From NCBI GenBank assembly GCA_963576565.1, contig OY755038.1, positions 12,539,756 to 12,603,755 of the forward strand: a stretch of DNA of 64,000 nucleotides. The letters run 5' to 3'. Positions 1-10,012 of the stretch are shown here, in pieces (within the stretch, counting starts at the first letter, position 1; each line of letters starts with the position of its first letter). Source of the DNA: Aspidapion aeneum. Lineage: Eukaryota > Arthropoda > Insecta > Coleoptera > Brentidae. Below the pieces are notes generated by a model. The model was not told where the DNA came from. It worked only from the letters and a program-made list of their open reading frames with translations, and did no database searches. The translations under genes and the position numbers were made by a program.

Positions 1-137
1 GTCCGGTTATTAGAGTGTCCGGTTATAGGAGTGAATTTTACAGGTAATGAAATAGGGAAAAGCTTGGTTCCAACAAATTTGTCCGCTTAAAGGGAGTGTC
101 CGCTTATTAGAGGTGTCCGCAAGGAGAGGTTTCACTG
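1..137. mobile_element. Right end of a pogo/Tigger-type DNA transposon
   Basis: The segment carries repeated 'gtccggttat' and 'gtccgcttat' words and ends in 'ggtttcactg', the inverted form of the CAGTGAAACC terminus of the element at 57144-57694. It shares a block of about 35 bp with the right part of that element. This style of terminus is typical of pogo/Tigger elements. The left part lies outside the window, and the expected TA after the terminus is not intact here. Confidence 0.6.
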
Positions 138-143
138 TGTAAA

Positions 144-1136
144 CAGTGGCGACTGCTTCAGGGAGGGCACCGGGGCAGTGCCCTCCCAAAACTAGACAAG
201 AAACAGTATTTTTAATTGATTTATTTAAAAAAAGTTAAATCTTCCCTTACGACAAGATTGTCTAGTTCTTTTTATTATCTGTGGTTAACAACAAGCGATT
301 AATTGGGTAAACTTTTTTAGCGTAAATAATTACAAGCCGGCAACGCCGCGCGGGGCAATGTTTCAATTTCACCCGTTTTTCAGCGGTGTATGGGTGGGTG
401 TTTTCGCGCGGGGGCGGGAGGAATGTTTGTTTTAGTTGACATCGGCCATATTCATCGTGTGAAAACGTTCGTTGCCCTTTCTGCGTGTTGCCGGTTCTAT
501 CGTTAGTAAAGACGAATAAGTTTGTTTTGATTTGGGGTATGTCGGTAGTAAAAAGCCTACTGGTCGCGTTTCATTGTTTGTTTTTGTTATCGTTTGTTTA
601 TAAAATGGAAATAAATACCGTCGATTACAAAATTCACTATGCAAATTTAAAAACGTTGACATATAAACTTCGATTACAAATAAAATCTTTAGGGCCACAT
701 AGACCAGACCTAAAAATTAACCAAAATTTTAGTGCAAGTAATACCGAGAGGTGTTCCAAAAAACATAATAGAAAATTCAATAAAAAATTATACGATGCTG
801 AAAACTGTTTGTGCGGTTGTAAAAAAGAAATGTTTTTTTTTGGTTTATTTGTCTTGTTACGAACAATCTACGAAGTGATCCTGCATGGGTGAAAAGTTAA
901 AAAGACACAAAGTAAGTGGTATTTATTTAAATAACCACATAGAATTTTCGATGCTAGGCAAGACTGATATTAGGTGCCAATTGAATAGTGCCTATAGGCA
1001 AAACGTTACCGAACAAAATGAAAATGTGACAAAAATTAGATATATACTTAGTATATATTATATTCTATTTCGATTGCTGATAAAAGAAAAAATTGCACTG
1101 TCAGAAACGAGCTTTAGAGACATTTTTATGTAAATA
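144..1136 (+). mobile_element. Decayed hAT element with DUF4371-type transposase, copy 1
   Basis: It starts with the hAT-like terminus CAGTGGCGACTGCTTC and a GC-rich 'ccctccc' block. It matches, in the same order, the minus-strand copy at 40256-41323, which has both termini and a near-perfect 8-bp target duplication. The right terminus of this copy is not recognisable, so the end given is where similarity to coding sequence fades. No autonomous function is likely. Confidence 0.65.
605..1133 (+). pseudogene. hAT transposase N-terminal remnant (DUF4371 type)
   Basis: The first frame (605-892) starts MEINTVDY and contains LRLQIKSLGPHRPDLKIN, which recurs almost identically in the copy near 41 kb. 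A second frame from 951 reads MLGKTDIRCQLNSAYRQN, followed by NENV. This matches the start of the DUF4371 domain of hAT transposases of the zinc-finger (ZMYM/TTF-type) group. The two blocks lie in different frames separated by stops. An extra segment of about 40 bp near 740-780 is absent from the other copy. The catalytic core and the C-terminal dimerisation region are missing. Intact hAT transposases excise and insert DNA with 8-bp duplications; this copy cannot. Confidence 0.6.
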
Positions 1137-1469
1137 AAATAGACCCAGAGTTCCCCTATCCGACCGACATGGTTTTTCTTATCCTTTGTTCGTTTACTAC
1201 AATAAACAAGGAGACAAAAAAGAATTCCAAATTATCATGTGGTCATTGATAACGCCATAGAGGCAGCAAGCCACCATATTTTTTAATTATTGTTATTTGA
1301 GAAGAATATTTTTTTATTATCTTTATATGCTGGCATTTGGGAAGTAGGTAATATATATTTTTTATTAGTATTGTGTTTAATGGCCTGTAATAACAATAAT
1401 TATATTTTATTTGGAGATAAGGGCCACTATAATGTTATATCAAGTGTAAGTAGAATGCACAATTAAATT
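1137..1469. other. AT-rich stretch, nothing recognised
   Basis: No coding, RNA or terminal-repeat signal is evident. It may include the decayed right part of the hAT element, but I see no terminus. Confidence 0.4.
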
Positions 1470-1702
1470 GATTTTTTATACGACTGTCTTGTAAAAGGGG
1501 GTTTTGCGCACGGAGAACACGATCTGAAAATGGCATTTTGCGCACGCTGTGTGGAAAACGTTTTGCACACGCTTATGTCATTTTTGCGCACGCCTATGTC
1601 ATTTCTGCATACGGGTCTCCCGTCATTGTGATTTTTGTTGTTGTCACCCGTCAATATAAGTTGGCTTAGTTCTGTAGCAACCGTCACTGCTCGTATGTTT
1701 TG
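1470..1702. repeat. Family B fragment (B0)
   Basis: It matches 2330-2555 and 3790-4015 closely, including 'tgtcttgtaaaaggggg' and repeated 'tttgcgcacgc' and 'tatgtcattt' words. It stops abruptly at the join with family C sequence near 1703. It is a truncated tandem neighbour of B1, not an independent gene. Confidence 0.65.
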
Positions 1703-1703
1703 G

Positions 1704-2816
1704 TTAGCGGATTACTTTTGAAGCTAAAACTTCGAATTTTAATTTTTGTGTAAAGAAAAATGAAGCGGGCTAAAAAAATAACCACTGGTATGTCCGAAAA
1801 ATATTATTTCCTACTTGCGAGCGTAAAACACGTTTTTACGCACCAATTTTCATGTGGAAAGTTCAACTTCCCACATGCCGTGCGTAAAAGAAATTTTTAC
1901 GCACGGCGTGCGTAAAAAACTGGTTGGCGTGCGTGAAAATTGTTTTACGCACGCTGTTTTTTTGTAAAAAATGATACTATTTGGACCAAATAGAAATTAT
2001 AATAATAATACAAAATGACATTTTTATAATCGGTATAAATACGAGAAAAATTTTTTGGTTTTATAACAGTATATAATTATAATTTTATTTAGTAAAAATA
2101 ACAAATATTAACCTTGGCAGTTCAAAATCTTCATTTCCAGCACAAATTCCAAAATCCATTTTTAGGCCGCCAAGACAAATCAAACTAAAAATCTGACGCC
2201 TGACGGTAAATATCAAATAAACTTGTCAGTGTCATCTAGTATATGAAGTAACTTAAAAGCAATATATAGAGTGACTGCAATTTATATAAAACTTTAATTA
2301 TAAATTAGCGTGCGTAAAAGTAATTACTTTTTTATACGACTGTCTTGTAAAAGGGGGTTTTGCGCACGGAGAACACGATCTGAAAATGGCATTTTGCGCA
2401 CGCGGTGTGCAAACGTTTTGCACACGCTTATGTCATTTTTGCGCACGCCTATGTCATTTCTGCATACGGGTCTCCCGTCATTGTGATTTTTGTTGTTCTC
2501 ACCCGTCAATATAAGTTGGCTTAGTTCCGTAGCAACCGTCACTGCTCGTATGTTTTGTTGATTAGATACGTCAAAAAATTGTTGAATTTTTAAAGTTTTG
2601 TTGTAAAAATGTCGGAAATAAAAACAAGTTAAATTAAAATTTGATTTTTCTTTCTTTATTAGGAGTCTTATAAAAAATATTGTAAAAAACTCGTTTGAAA
2701 ACCTCTTTGCACACTCGCTCGACTTGTAGACCTCGCCTTCGGCTCGGTCTACCAAACTGTCTCGATCGTGTGCAAAGAGTCGTTGTCAAACCTTGTTGTT
2801 TAAATAACTATTATAG
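1704..2816. repeat. Tandem duplicate unit 1: C fragment plus family B (B1)
   Basis: The unit runs in parallel with 3173-4270 at an offset of about 1469 bp, with only small indels. Its first 105 bp are internal family C sequence ('gaagcgggctaaaaaa'). Family B starts at 1810 with CCTACTTGCG and includes many GCGTGCGTAAAA-type words at 1865-1960. The family C/B junction is the same in both units, so the duplication happened after B had inserted into C. Confidence 0.65.
2324..2755 (-). other. Recurring reading frame of family B, copy B1 (143 codons, doubtful coding)
   Basis: A minus-strand frame begins MVDRAEGE and contains KSNFNLTCFYFRHFYNKT and NNKNHNDGRPVCRND. Very similar frames of 143-150 codons occur at 3759-4211 and 34051-34494, and a partial one at 1463-1687. 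I recognise no domain. A 6-nt in-frame difference between copies is compatible with coding. However, a 1-nt deletion near 2412 shifts the C-terminus of this copy, and the N-terminal half overlaps an imperfect DNA hairpin. It is more probably a by-product of conserved repeat DNA than a functional protein. Confidence 0.3.
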
Positions 2817-2949
2817 ACGAGCCTATTTAAGTGATTTTTGAATTTCTAACAACAAATATTCCTAATCAATGTTAACCACAGATTACTTTTGAAATCTTAG
2901 TTTTTGTTAGACGTTATTTAGAAAACGAGTGACATATTATGTCCGACCG

Positions 2950-3279
2950 GAATAAAATAAGGCGAAAATTTTTTTTTTTAAACCTAAGGCAGTTTTCCTA
3001 TTGTTTTCTAGTATATCCTTATAAAATAGAATTTTCTAGACGTATGGTCGTTATTTTTTTTAGCCCGCTTTATTTTTTATAACACAAAACTTAAAATACA
3101 AGTCAAACTGAATGTGATCGTTTAAAGTATCAAAGGTGAACTGAGGACTTGGGAAGTTAGCAAAGATGTAGGTTAGCGGATTACTTTTGAAGCTAAAACT
3201 TCGAATTTTAATTTTTGTGTAAAGAAAAATAAAGCGGGTTAAAAAAAATAACGACTGGTATGTCTGAAAAATATTATTT
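2950..3279. repeat. Family C internal segment, left of the B2 insertion
   Basis: It is colinear with the complete family C element at 10380-11028: the 'tagcccgctt' block, the block with 'aaactgaatgtgatcg' and the 'gaagctaaaacttcgaatttt' block appear in matching order. The left terminus of C is not recognisable here. The segment continues, after the B2, palindrome and D1 insertions, at 4547-4607, 4666-4684 and 5289-5354. Confidence 0.6.
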
Positions 3280-4546
3280 CCTACTTGCGAGCGTAAAACA
3301 CGTTTTTACGCACCAATTTTCATGTGGAAAGTTCAACTTCCCGCATGCCGTGCGTAAAAGAAATTTTTACGCACGGCGTGCGTAAAAAACTGGTTGGTGT
3401 GCGTGAAAATTGTTTTACGCACGCTGTTTTTTTCTAAAAAATGATACTATTTGGACCAAATAGAAATTATAATAATACAAAATGACATTTTTATAATCGG
3501 TATAAATTTGAGAAAAATTTTTTGGTTTTATAACAGTATATAATTATAATTTTATTTAGTAAAAATAACAAATATTAACCTTGGCAGTTCAAAATCTTCA
3601 TTTCCAGTACAAATTCCAAAATCCATTTTTAGGCCGCCAAGACAAATCAAACTAAAAATCTGACGCCTGACGGTAAATATCAAATAAACTTGTCAGTGTC
3701 ATCTAGTATATGAAGTGACTTAAAAGCAATATATAAAGTGACTATTATATAAAACTAATTATAAATTAGCGTGCGTAAAAGTAATTACTTTTTTATACGA
3801 CTGTCTTGTAAAAGGGGGTTTTGCGCACGGAGAACACGATCTGAAAATGGCATTTTGCGGACGCTGTGTGCAAAACGTTTTGAACACGCTTATGTCATTT
3901 TTGCGCACGCCTATGTCATTTCTGCATACGGGTCTCCCGTCATTGTGATTTTTGTTGTTGTCACCCATCAATATAAGTTGGCTTAGTTCCGTAGCAACCG
4001 TCACTGCTCGTATGTTTTGTTGATTAGATACGTCAAAAAATTGTCGAATTTTTAAAGTTTTGTTGTAAAAATGTCGGAAATAAAAACAATTAAAATTTGA
4101 TTTTTCTTTCTTTATTAGCAGGCGTATAAAAAATATTGTAAAAAACTCGTTTGAAAACCTCTTTGCACACTCCCTCGACTTGAAGATCTCGCCTTCGGCT
4201 CGGTCTACCAAACTGTCTCGATCGTGTGCAAAGAGTCGTTTTCAAACCTTGTTGTTTAAATAACTATTACGCACGCCGTGCGTGAAAAATACTTTTAGGC
4301 AAGCTAAATTTCAAATTGAGTTTTAGGCCTAATCAGACTTATTGACCCATTTATAAACTCGATTAAATTAAAAATGAAAACAAAATTTGTTTTTTGCTGT
4401 TTTAATGTAAAAATTACCAAATATATTGAAATGTAAAACCAAGCTTTTTATGCAACTAGGAAAAATTTTGTACCTAACTCTTGCGGAAAGTGCCTTTTCC
4501 GCCCTCGACGGCGTGCGTAAAAGTATCACTTTCCGCACTAGTTAGG
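3280..4546. mobile_element. Family B element, most complete copy (B2), inserted in C
   Basis: It lies inside family C sequence that can be read continuously on either side. The termini are loosely inverted: CCTACTTGCG on the left and GCACTAGTTAGG on the right. Inside are many copies of a GCGTGCGTAAAA word in both orientations (3296-3425, 4268-4285 and 4510-4525), a conserved block at 3790-4015, and a hairpin-forming block at 4145-4240. The last 75 bp form their own inverted repeat around 'gcggaaagtg'. No clear transposase is present, so it looks non-autonomous. The target duplication is too eroded to define. Confidence 0.55.
3759..4211 (-). other. Recurring reading frame of family B, copy B2 (150 codons, doubtful coding)
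   Basis: It is the same frame as at 2324-2755, beginning MVDRAEGE. It lacks two codons (LT) in the KSNFN-CFYF segment and keeps the C-terminal RSCSPCAKPPFTRQSYKK that copy B1 lost by frameshift. No known motif, signal peptide or membrane segment is convincing. Its function, if any, is unknown. Confidence 0.3.
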
Positions 4547-4607
4547 TAAATAACTATTTTAAAAGAATATACTAAAAACAGTAGGAAAATAGCCTTAGGT
4601 TTTTTTT

Positions 4608-4665
4608 AGAGGCCCTCGATACATTTGACACTTGAAAACAAGTGTCAAATGTATCGAGGGCCTCT
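4608..4665. mobile_element. 58-bp perfect palindrome inserted in family C
   Basis: Two 27-bp arms beginning AGAGGCCCTCGATAC are perfectly complementary around a 4-base loop (aaaa). The complete C copy near 10850 lacks this block and has a single T-tract where this copy has T-tracts on both sides (about 'gttttttt'). This suggests an insertion with a target duplication of about 8 bp, although the low-complexity flanks make the length uncertain. It resembles the palindromes at 15150 and 47925. Confidence 0.55.
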
Positions 4666-4684
4666 AGTTTTTTTAAACTTTTGT

Positions 4685-5288
4685 CAAGGCCAACACAAAA
4701 ATAGAGGCCACGAGCCTGGAAAAATCAGCTGATCTCCCGGGGTTGAATGGGTCTTATGGGAGGTCAGACGTTTTTTTATGATATTTTCAAAATGGCACTA
4801 CAGATGTCCGCAAAATTTCAGTGAAATATTCTCAGACACCATCCCGATATTCCACCAAAGGTTTGTAAGGAAGCAACATGATTAAAAGGTTAAAATCTTC
4901 AAGATTTAGCATTCTTTATTTTGAATTCAAATTACCCGCCATGTACCACATGCCAACTGTTATATTTGACATGTATTTGACTTTGTCATATGTGTTTGTC
5001 ACATTGGCTTCTGCTTTAAACTTAATTTTTGTGTGAGCTATTGAAGCGGCTATAAAAAATTAGGGCTTACTAGACATTAAAAAAAAAATTGTTCTGCCAG
5101 AATAAAGTAAAAACAATCTCAAAAAAGGCTTTATTTAAAAAAAAATCAAATATCCATGAACCGTCATTCCAACTTCAATATTTTAAAGACAATCAGCTGT
5201 GTCGTAACGTGACCATCAAAAAAAAATCAGCCCCGGATGTGACGTCAACAAAGTGGAGGATCGTGGCCCGTCCATTTTGATAGCCCTG
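4685..5288. mobile_element. Family D element, copy D1 (7-bp target duplication)
   Basis: The left end 'caaggccaac' and right end 'gatagccctg' are imperfect inverted repeats of about 30 bp, both containing 'ggccacga'. The direct repeats 'cttttgt' flank it at 4678-4684 and 5289-5295. The complete C copy near 10905 shows the empty site with one 'cttttgt'. It has no transposase. A 7-bp duplication is reported for some P-superfamily elements, but the assignment is open. Confidence 0.7.
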
Positions 5289-5354
5289 CTTTTGTTTACA
5301 AAAATCAGCTGGACCACCAGTGACGTGAAAATAAGATCCGAACACCGGTCTATT
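5289..5354. repeat. Right terminal repeat of the nested family C copy
   Basis: It matches the right end of the complete C element at 10910-11028: 'atcagctggaccaccagtga' followed by 'gatccgaacaccggtc' and TA. It closes the copy broken up by B2, the 58-bp palindrome and D1. Confidence 0.65.
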
Positions 5355-5381
5355 TAGTGCTCATAAATTGACAGAGTATTT
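5355..5381. repeat. Family A right-end fragment
   Basis: The short block 'ctcataaattgacagagtat' matches the 3' end of family A elements (compare 6600-6624). Confidence 0.5.
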
Positions 5382-5917
5382 GTTATTTTGACATTTCAAA
5401 AATAAATTATTTTTACAAATTTCTTTGGCTTATTATCTAGAAAAGTCCATTGAGTCCATTTCGGTCCAAATGTACCAGAAGTCAGTCAAGATAACAGGCA
5501 AATTATCACATTTTCGTGGTGGCACTTATTCTATTAAATTTTTTATGGTCGAGATATGGTCGCATTTTTGTGTTTTGTAAGGTATAATGGTTATTGAGAT
5601 AAGCGAGAGTGCTTCTTGGCCTTTTCGAAAAAAATAAAAATTATTTTTAGCTTACTCGATTGACCAACTAGTAAGAACCTTTCATTTTGAAATTTATATT
5701 GGAGAACTTGGCTTTACTTTTATCTCAATTCTTTTTACGGAATACCATTTTCGTGTACTTGGCTTTTTTTTACATAAAATGTTTTTTTATGATTACATTT
5801 TATCCTTGACTTTTAGTTTTTGAGATATTACATAAAATTGTTATTTTTTTATGGAATAATCCGTTTATTTCTTTATATTCATTCCTTGTATTTTGTAAAT
5901 TGTTAGTGCTTAATTTT
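5382..5917. repeat. Unique-looking AT-rich DNA containing repeat R, copy 1 (about 5667-5800)
   Basis: About 130 bp from 5667 reappear at 48001-48125 with few changes ('aacttggctttacttttatc'). This copy has the uninterrupted site 'agtaagaacctttc', while the other copy carries a 76-bp palindrome there. Nothing else is recognised. Confidence 0.55.
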
Positions 5918-6624
5918 AGCTCACACTACTACTATACTATAGTAGTGTGAGCTAGGGTTAAAAAGTTGCTCTGATTTCCAAATTTTTTATATATCTTTGG
6001 GTTTCAGATGATTTTGAAACATTTTTGTCGCGCCGTCTCTCTGTCTGTATGTCTGTATGTCTGTCTGTATGTCTGTCGGTCTGTAACGCTCAACGCGCAT
6101 AACTCAAAAACCGCTTGCCCGATTTTAATGAAATTTGGTACCTAGGCTGAGTTTTGGGTCGAGATGGCCCCATTTAAAAATGAACAAAATTCACCGAACA
6201 CAAGCCAAATAAAATGGTGGGGGTAGATTTCAAAAATTAGATTTTATGTAAAAATATGGCGTGTGTGATATCAAACTAAAGGTAATTAAGTCTGGAGTTA
6301 AATAAAATACATTTTAGTTTTTTTATAAAATTGTGGGGGTAAATTTCAAAAATTAGTGTTTATGTGGAAATATGGCGTGTGTGATATCAAACGAAAGGTA
6401 ATTAAGTCTGCAGTTAAACAAAATACATTTTAGTTTAAAAAAAAGGGTGGTAGATGAAAAATTAAATTTTAAGTCAAAACATGACTTGTGTGGTATCAAA
6501 CGAAAGGTAATTGAGTCTGGAGTTCAACAAAATATATTTCAGTTTTTAGTTATATTAACTCATACGTACACTATAACTATAGTAAGTAGTGTGAGCTTAG
6601 GTGCACATAGATTGGCAGAGTATT
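5918..6624 (+). mobile_element. Family A element (GTCT-microsatellite, Helentron/HINE-like), copy A1
   Basis: The 5' end is a palindrome starting AGCTCACACTACTAC. It is followed by 'tctttgggtttcagatgatt', a (GTCT)n tract at about 6030-6085, and the core 'cataactcaaaaaccgct' then 'gattttaatgaaatttggta'. Next come near-identical subunits of about 130 bp ('tcaaacgaaaggtaatt'). The 3' end is a second hairpin with 'gtgtgagct', followed by 'ggcagagtatt'. The layout resembles mini-me/INE-1/HINE elements (core next to a GTCY microsatellite, subterminal palindromes, no target duplication). Assignment to Helentrons is by analogy. Confidence 0.65.
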
Positions 6625-6824
6625 TTTAACGTGTTTAAAACATTTTACAATGATAAAATTAGGAAATTAATAAAAAAGGTAATTAAAACATTTTTTAGTG
6701 GGAAGGGGAAACGAGGGTTTCTCCATAAGAAAAATACCAACTTTTATTATCTCAAAAACTAGAAGTGACAGATAAAATTAAATAAAGACTTTTCAAAATC
6801 CCCTTGTAGCTGAAAAACTAATGA

Positions 6825-7209
6825 CCAACCCACCGCGCATAACTCAAAAACTACATTCTCGAATCTAATGAAATTTGGTACCTTGGCTGGGTTTTGGCTC
6901 TAGATGGTCCGATTTAAAAATGAATAAAATCCACCGGACAGAAAAAATGGGTCGGGGTACATTTAAAAAATTAGAGTTCTGGGAAAAATACTACTTCTGT
7001 TGTACTATATTAAAGGTAACTATACATGAACATAAAAAAATACATCCTTGTGTGTTTTGTTCAGTGGTGTTACCCTGGGAGGGGGAAATCTCTAATAGGA
7101 CGTATCCCCGGGTGGCGGATAGGGGATTATTTTCGCTGAACAAAATGGGTAAAAATTGAGTTATACATTAATCGTGTGATCTTAGGTGCCCATAAATTGG
7201 CAGAGTATT
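6825..7209 (+). mobile_element. Diverged family A copy A2
   Basis: It has the core ('cataactcaaaaacta', 'atgaaatttggtacc'), the 'ggtcccatttaaaaatgaa'-like block, and the 3' end 'ggcagagtatt'. It lacks the 5' palindrome and the GTCT tract and is clearly older than A1. Confidence 0.55.
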
Positions 7210-7776
7210 TTGCTAATATATAAAATATGGTGTGTGTGGTATCAAATCAATTTTTTTTAACATGAATGTCATTTTGCTAAAGTTAATAAAACATTTCAAC
7301 AAGTATCGTTTTTTAGGAACATTTTCTAGAAAAGTACTTAGAATTTTGTTTTTAGATCCTTTGAGTTTCAAAAACCAATTTATGGATAACCAAAACACTT
7401 ATATTTTTTTCCGAATTATTTTTATTTTTGTTTAATCTTGACAAGATAAAGTAATATTTTAGAATTCTCAATTATCCCTTCTCTGCGACCATAGACGGCT
7501 CTAGACTTTGGTCCGCCTCGGGCAAAGTCTTAATATGGCCGTCTCCTATAAATATTCATAGGGGCGTGGCGGGAGCAACGCACCCCTCTGCTACACAGAT
7601 CAAAAAGTTTCTGAATAAAACAAGGACTTCATTTTACATTTTTGAATCTGCCAGTGACTTACTGCAAAAAAGTTCTGGGGGAAAAAAAAGGGCATGGCCC
7701 CTGAAAAAATATCACCCTGTAGGTTTTTCCTGATATTTGACATGCTTGATGATGTATACCTTGTAGCTAAATACAC
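7210..7776. other. AT-rich DNA, nothing recognised
   Basis: Apart from a short less AT-rich stretch at 7485-7590, I see no feature. The reading frames here are short and unconvincing. Confidence 0.4.
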
Positions 7777-8340
7777 CAAGGCCAACACAAAAATAGAGGC
7801 CACGACCCTGAAAAAATCAGCTGTTCTCCCGGGGCTGAATTTTACATTGGGTCTTATGGGAGGTCAGACGTTTTTTTATGATATTTTCAAAATGGCACTA
7901 CAGATTTCCGCAAAATTTCAGTGAAATATTCTCAGACACCATCCCGATATTCCATCAAAGGTTTGTAAGGAAGCAACATGATTAAAAGGTTAAAATCTTC
8001 AAGATTTAGCATTCCTTATTTTGATTTCAAATTACCCGCCATGTACCACATGCCAACTGTTATATTTGACATGTATTTGACTTTGTCATATGTGATTGTC
8101 ACATTCGCTTCTGCTTTAAACTTAAGTTTTGTGTGAGCTTATGAAGCGGCAGAATAAAGTAAAAACAATCTCAAAAACGGCTTTATTTAAAAAAAATCAA
8201 ATATCCATGAACCGTCATTCCAACTTCAATATTTTAAAGACAATCAGCTGTATCGTAACGTGACCATCAAAAAAAAAATCAGCCCCGGATGTGACGTCAA
8301 CAAAGTGGAGGATCGTGGCCCGTCCATTTTGATAGCCCTG
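7777..8340. mobile_element. Family D element, copy D2
   Basis: Same termini as D1. It is flanked by the 7-bp direct repeat 'aatacac' (7770-7776 and 8341-8347). It has a deletion of about 40 bp relative to D1 around 8150 and no coding capacity. Confidence 0.7.
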
Positions 8341-8347
8341 AATACAC

Positions 8348-8553
8348 GTTCCAAATTTAAGCCAAACATCTCATAAACTGCACGAGATGTAAAGAAAAAA
8401 TAAAAAAAATTGAAACTGACACCCTGTACCTCAAAGACTAAGCATTTGCGTAATCATGTTTATTCAATCCTTAAAATCACTCAAAAAAACATCCTCTGAA
8501 GTTTGGCGACATACTTTATTAACACCCTGTATATATAGAGATCATTGATTGGA
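8348..8553. other. AT-rich DNA with two same-orientation CACCCTGTA motifs
   Basis: 'acaccctgta' occurs at about 8419 and 8522. Such words are ends of several arthropod MITEs, but here both point the same way and no element can be closed. Confidence 0.35.
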
Positions 8554-8926
8554 TTCAAATGAACCCAAACGTATGGCTTGGATTAAAAAGTAGACGCTTT
8601 TAATAAAATTTTACAGGAACTGCTTTCGAATGACGTTGACAATTTGTCAATGCGATGATTTGACGTTGTCAAAATTGGGGTTAAATTTTATTATAATTTA
8701 AATTTAAGAAAATTCTTTGGCTTTCGGAACTTTTAGAAAACAAAGTCATTATCTTGAATTGACGTAGCCGCTTATTTGGTATTTTTTTAATCATATTAAA
8801 AGGTATTTATCCTAAGGTAACTGATAATGAGTGTTTTTAAGCTTTAAAAAGAGATGGCTCAGAGAGCGCAGCAGCCATTATCAGTAGCCTGAATTTATCC
8901 AAGCCATACGTTTGGGTTCATTTGAA
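8554..8926. mobile_element. MITE with 33-bp terminal inverted repeats (family O)
   Basis: TTCAAATGAACCCAAACGTA at the left is mirrored by the right end with about two mismatches over 33 bp. The 373-bp interior has no coding capacity. The interior words 'tagacgcttttaataaaat' recur at 14670-14695. No target duplication is clear. Confidence 0.65.
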
Positions 8927-9477
8927 AGCCAACATGTCGGGTCGGCACGCTTGTAGCCACGGTCCGTAAATAAACCGGTTGTCTGGTAACTCCCAGCCAA
9001 TAAGAACTCGGCAGCCTATGACGCGGCAATATGCCTGCTCCACGATCAATAAAGAGAGACTTATACGTTATATTATGAGAGAAATAAAGATAGATGCCGC
9101 AAAATACCAAAATTTATTAAAAAATTAAATAATTTAAAAATTTATGATAAAAATTCCAACAGTTTTATAAATATCAGATTCAGGACACGATTATAAATAC
9201 TTTTCCTAAGTTAATTCGACACTCTTGTTCATATTAATTTAACTTTTTTCGCCGTACACTGCAATATTGATTTTTTTTGTGGATAGGAGGTAATTAAAAT
9301 AAGTTTTTTTTAGAGATTTTATCAAAAAAATTAAAAGAAAGGAAATTGAAATGTCTTTAAGTCTAACGCAAAGATTCAGGATTTTTTATCCCCCCTTCTT
9401 AACGCATTTCAAGAAAAATTATAATAAAAATACATTGACTGTAACGCTAATATTCCTTCCCTCTTACTTGAGCATTA
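8927..9477. other. AT-rich DNA; short block shared with 10322-10370
   Basis: About 50 bp at 8940-8992 containing 'aaataaaccggttgtctgg' match 10322-10370 in inverted orientation. The rest shows nothing recognisable. Confidence 0.35.
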
Positions 9478-9735
9478 TACAGGGTGTTCCAAGTTAAGTA
9501 TCCACCATTGCTAATTTTTTTTATTATTAAAAATAGAAAAAAGTTTAAATTGGGAAACTAATAGAATTTTTGCTCTTTAAGATGCTCACATAAAAAAAAT
9601 CGAACATTGAGTTTTCGAGTTTTTTCAAAAAACATAAATATAATTTTACAATATTATAATAGTTTGCCAATTTAAATTTTTTTCTATTTTTAATAATAAC
9701 AAAGTTAGCAATATGGTGGACTTTTAAATCATATT
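9478..9735. repeat. MITE-like element starting ACAGGGTGTTCC, with internal inverted repeat
   Basis: It starts 'tacagggtgttccaagttaa'. Two arms of about 35 bp at 9519-9555 and 9666-9705 ('attattaaaaatagaaaaaa') form an inverted repeat. The right half resembles 34914-34992, which ends in a CACTCTGTA word, so this may be a family whose right end is eroded here. Confidence 0.45.
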
Positions 9736-9765
9736 GCAAGTAACAAAAAAACTATACCTATCTAA

Positions 9766-9958
9766 TTATAGAACAAAATAATTTTCTTTTTTACTGTTAA
9801 CATTTTCTTTCCATGATGGTGAAGGCTCAGTTAAGCCTCCAAAAGAAAGGCTTTGCACCCAAGGTGGCATGGCATATGAATGCATGTTGACTTGTTCATT
9901 TTCATATGTATAGCAACCAAGTTCAGGAAATTCATTGTGATGATTTCGAGCTAAAATC
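9766..9958 (-). pseudogene. P-element/THAP9-like transposase C-terminal exon
   Basis: Reading minus-strand from a good 3' splice site (TATATTGCAG, ending at 9959), a single frame of 64 codons runs to a TAA at 9766-9768. It contains NHHNEFPELGCYTYE, MHSYAMPPWVQSLSFGG and GGLTEPSPSWKENV. The pattern PPWV..(I/L)S.GGL..PS.....V is what I know from the C-terminal end of P-element/THAP9-like transposases and related domesticated proteins, where it follows the catalytic core. I infer a terminal exon of such a gene or element. The expected upstream exons (THAP finger, RNase H-like core) are not recognisable within several kb on this strand, so it is annotated as a remnant. The match is from memory of the family pattern. 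Confidence 0.5.
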
Positions 9959-10012
9959 CTGCAATATAAACTAAATCATATTTTTCCAAAATTTCTTTGA
10001 GTTAGTCTTAAA

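Noticed and set aside
6447..7159. Frames of 60-94 codons in family A copies
   Set aside because: Equivalent positions in other family A copies are not open, so these are chance frames in repeat DNA.
8416..8535. Pair of CACCCTGTA words as ends of one MITE
   Set aside because: Both are in the same orientation, so they cannot be terminal inverted repeats of a single element.
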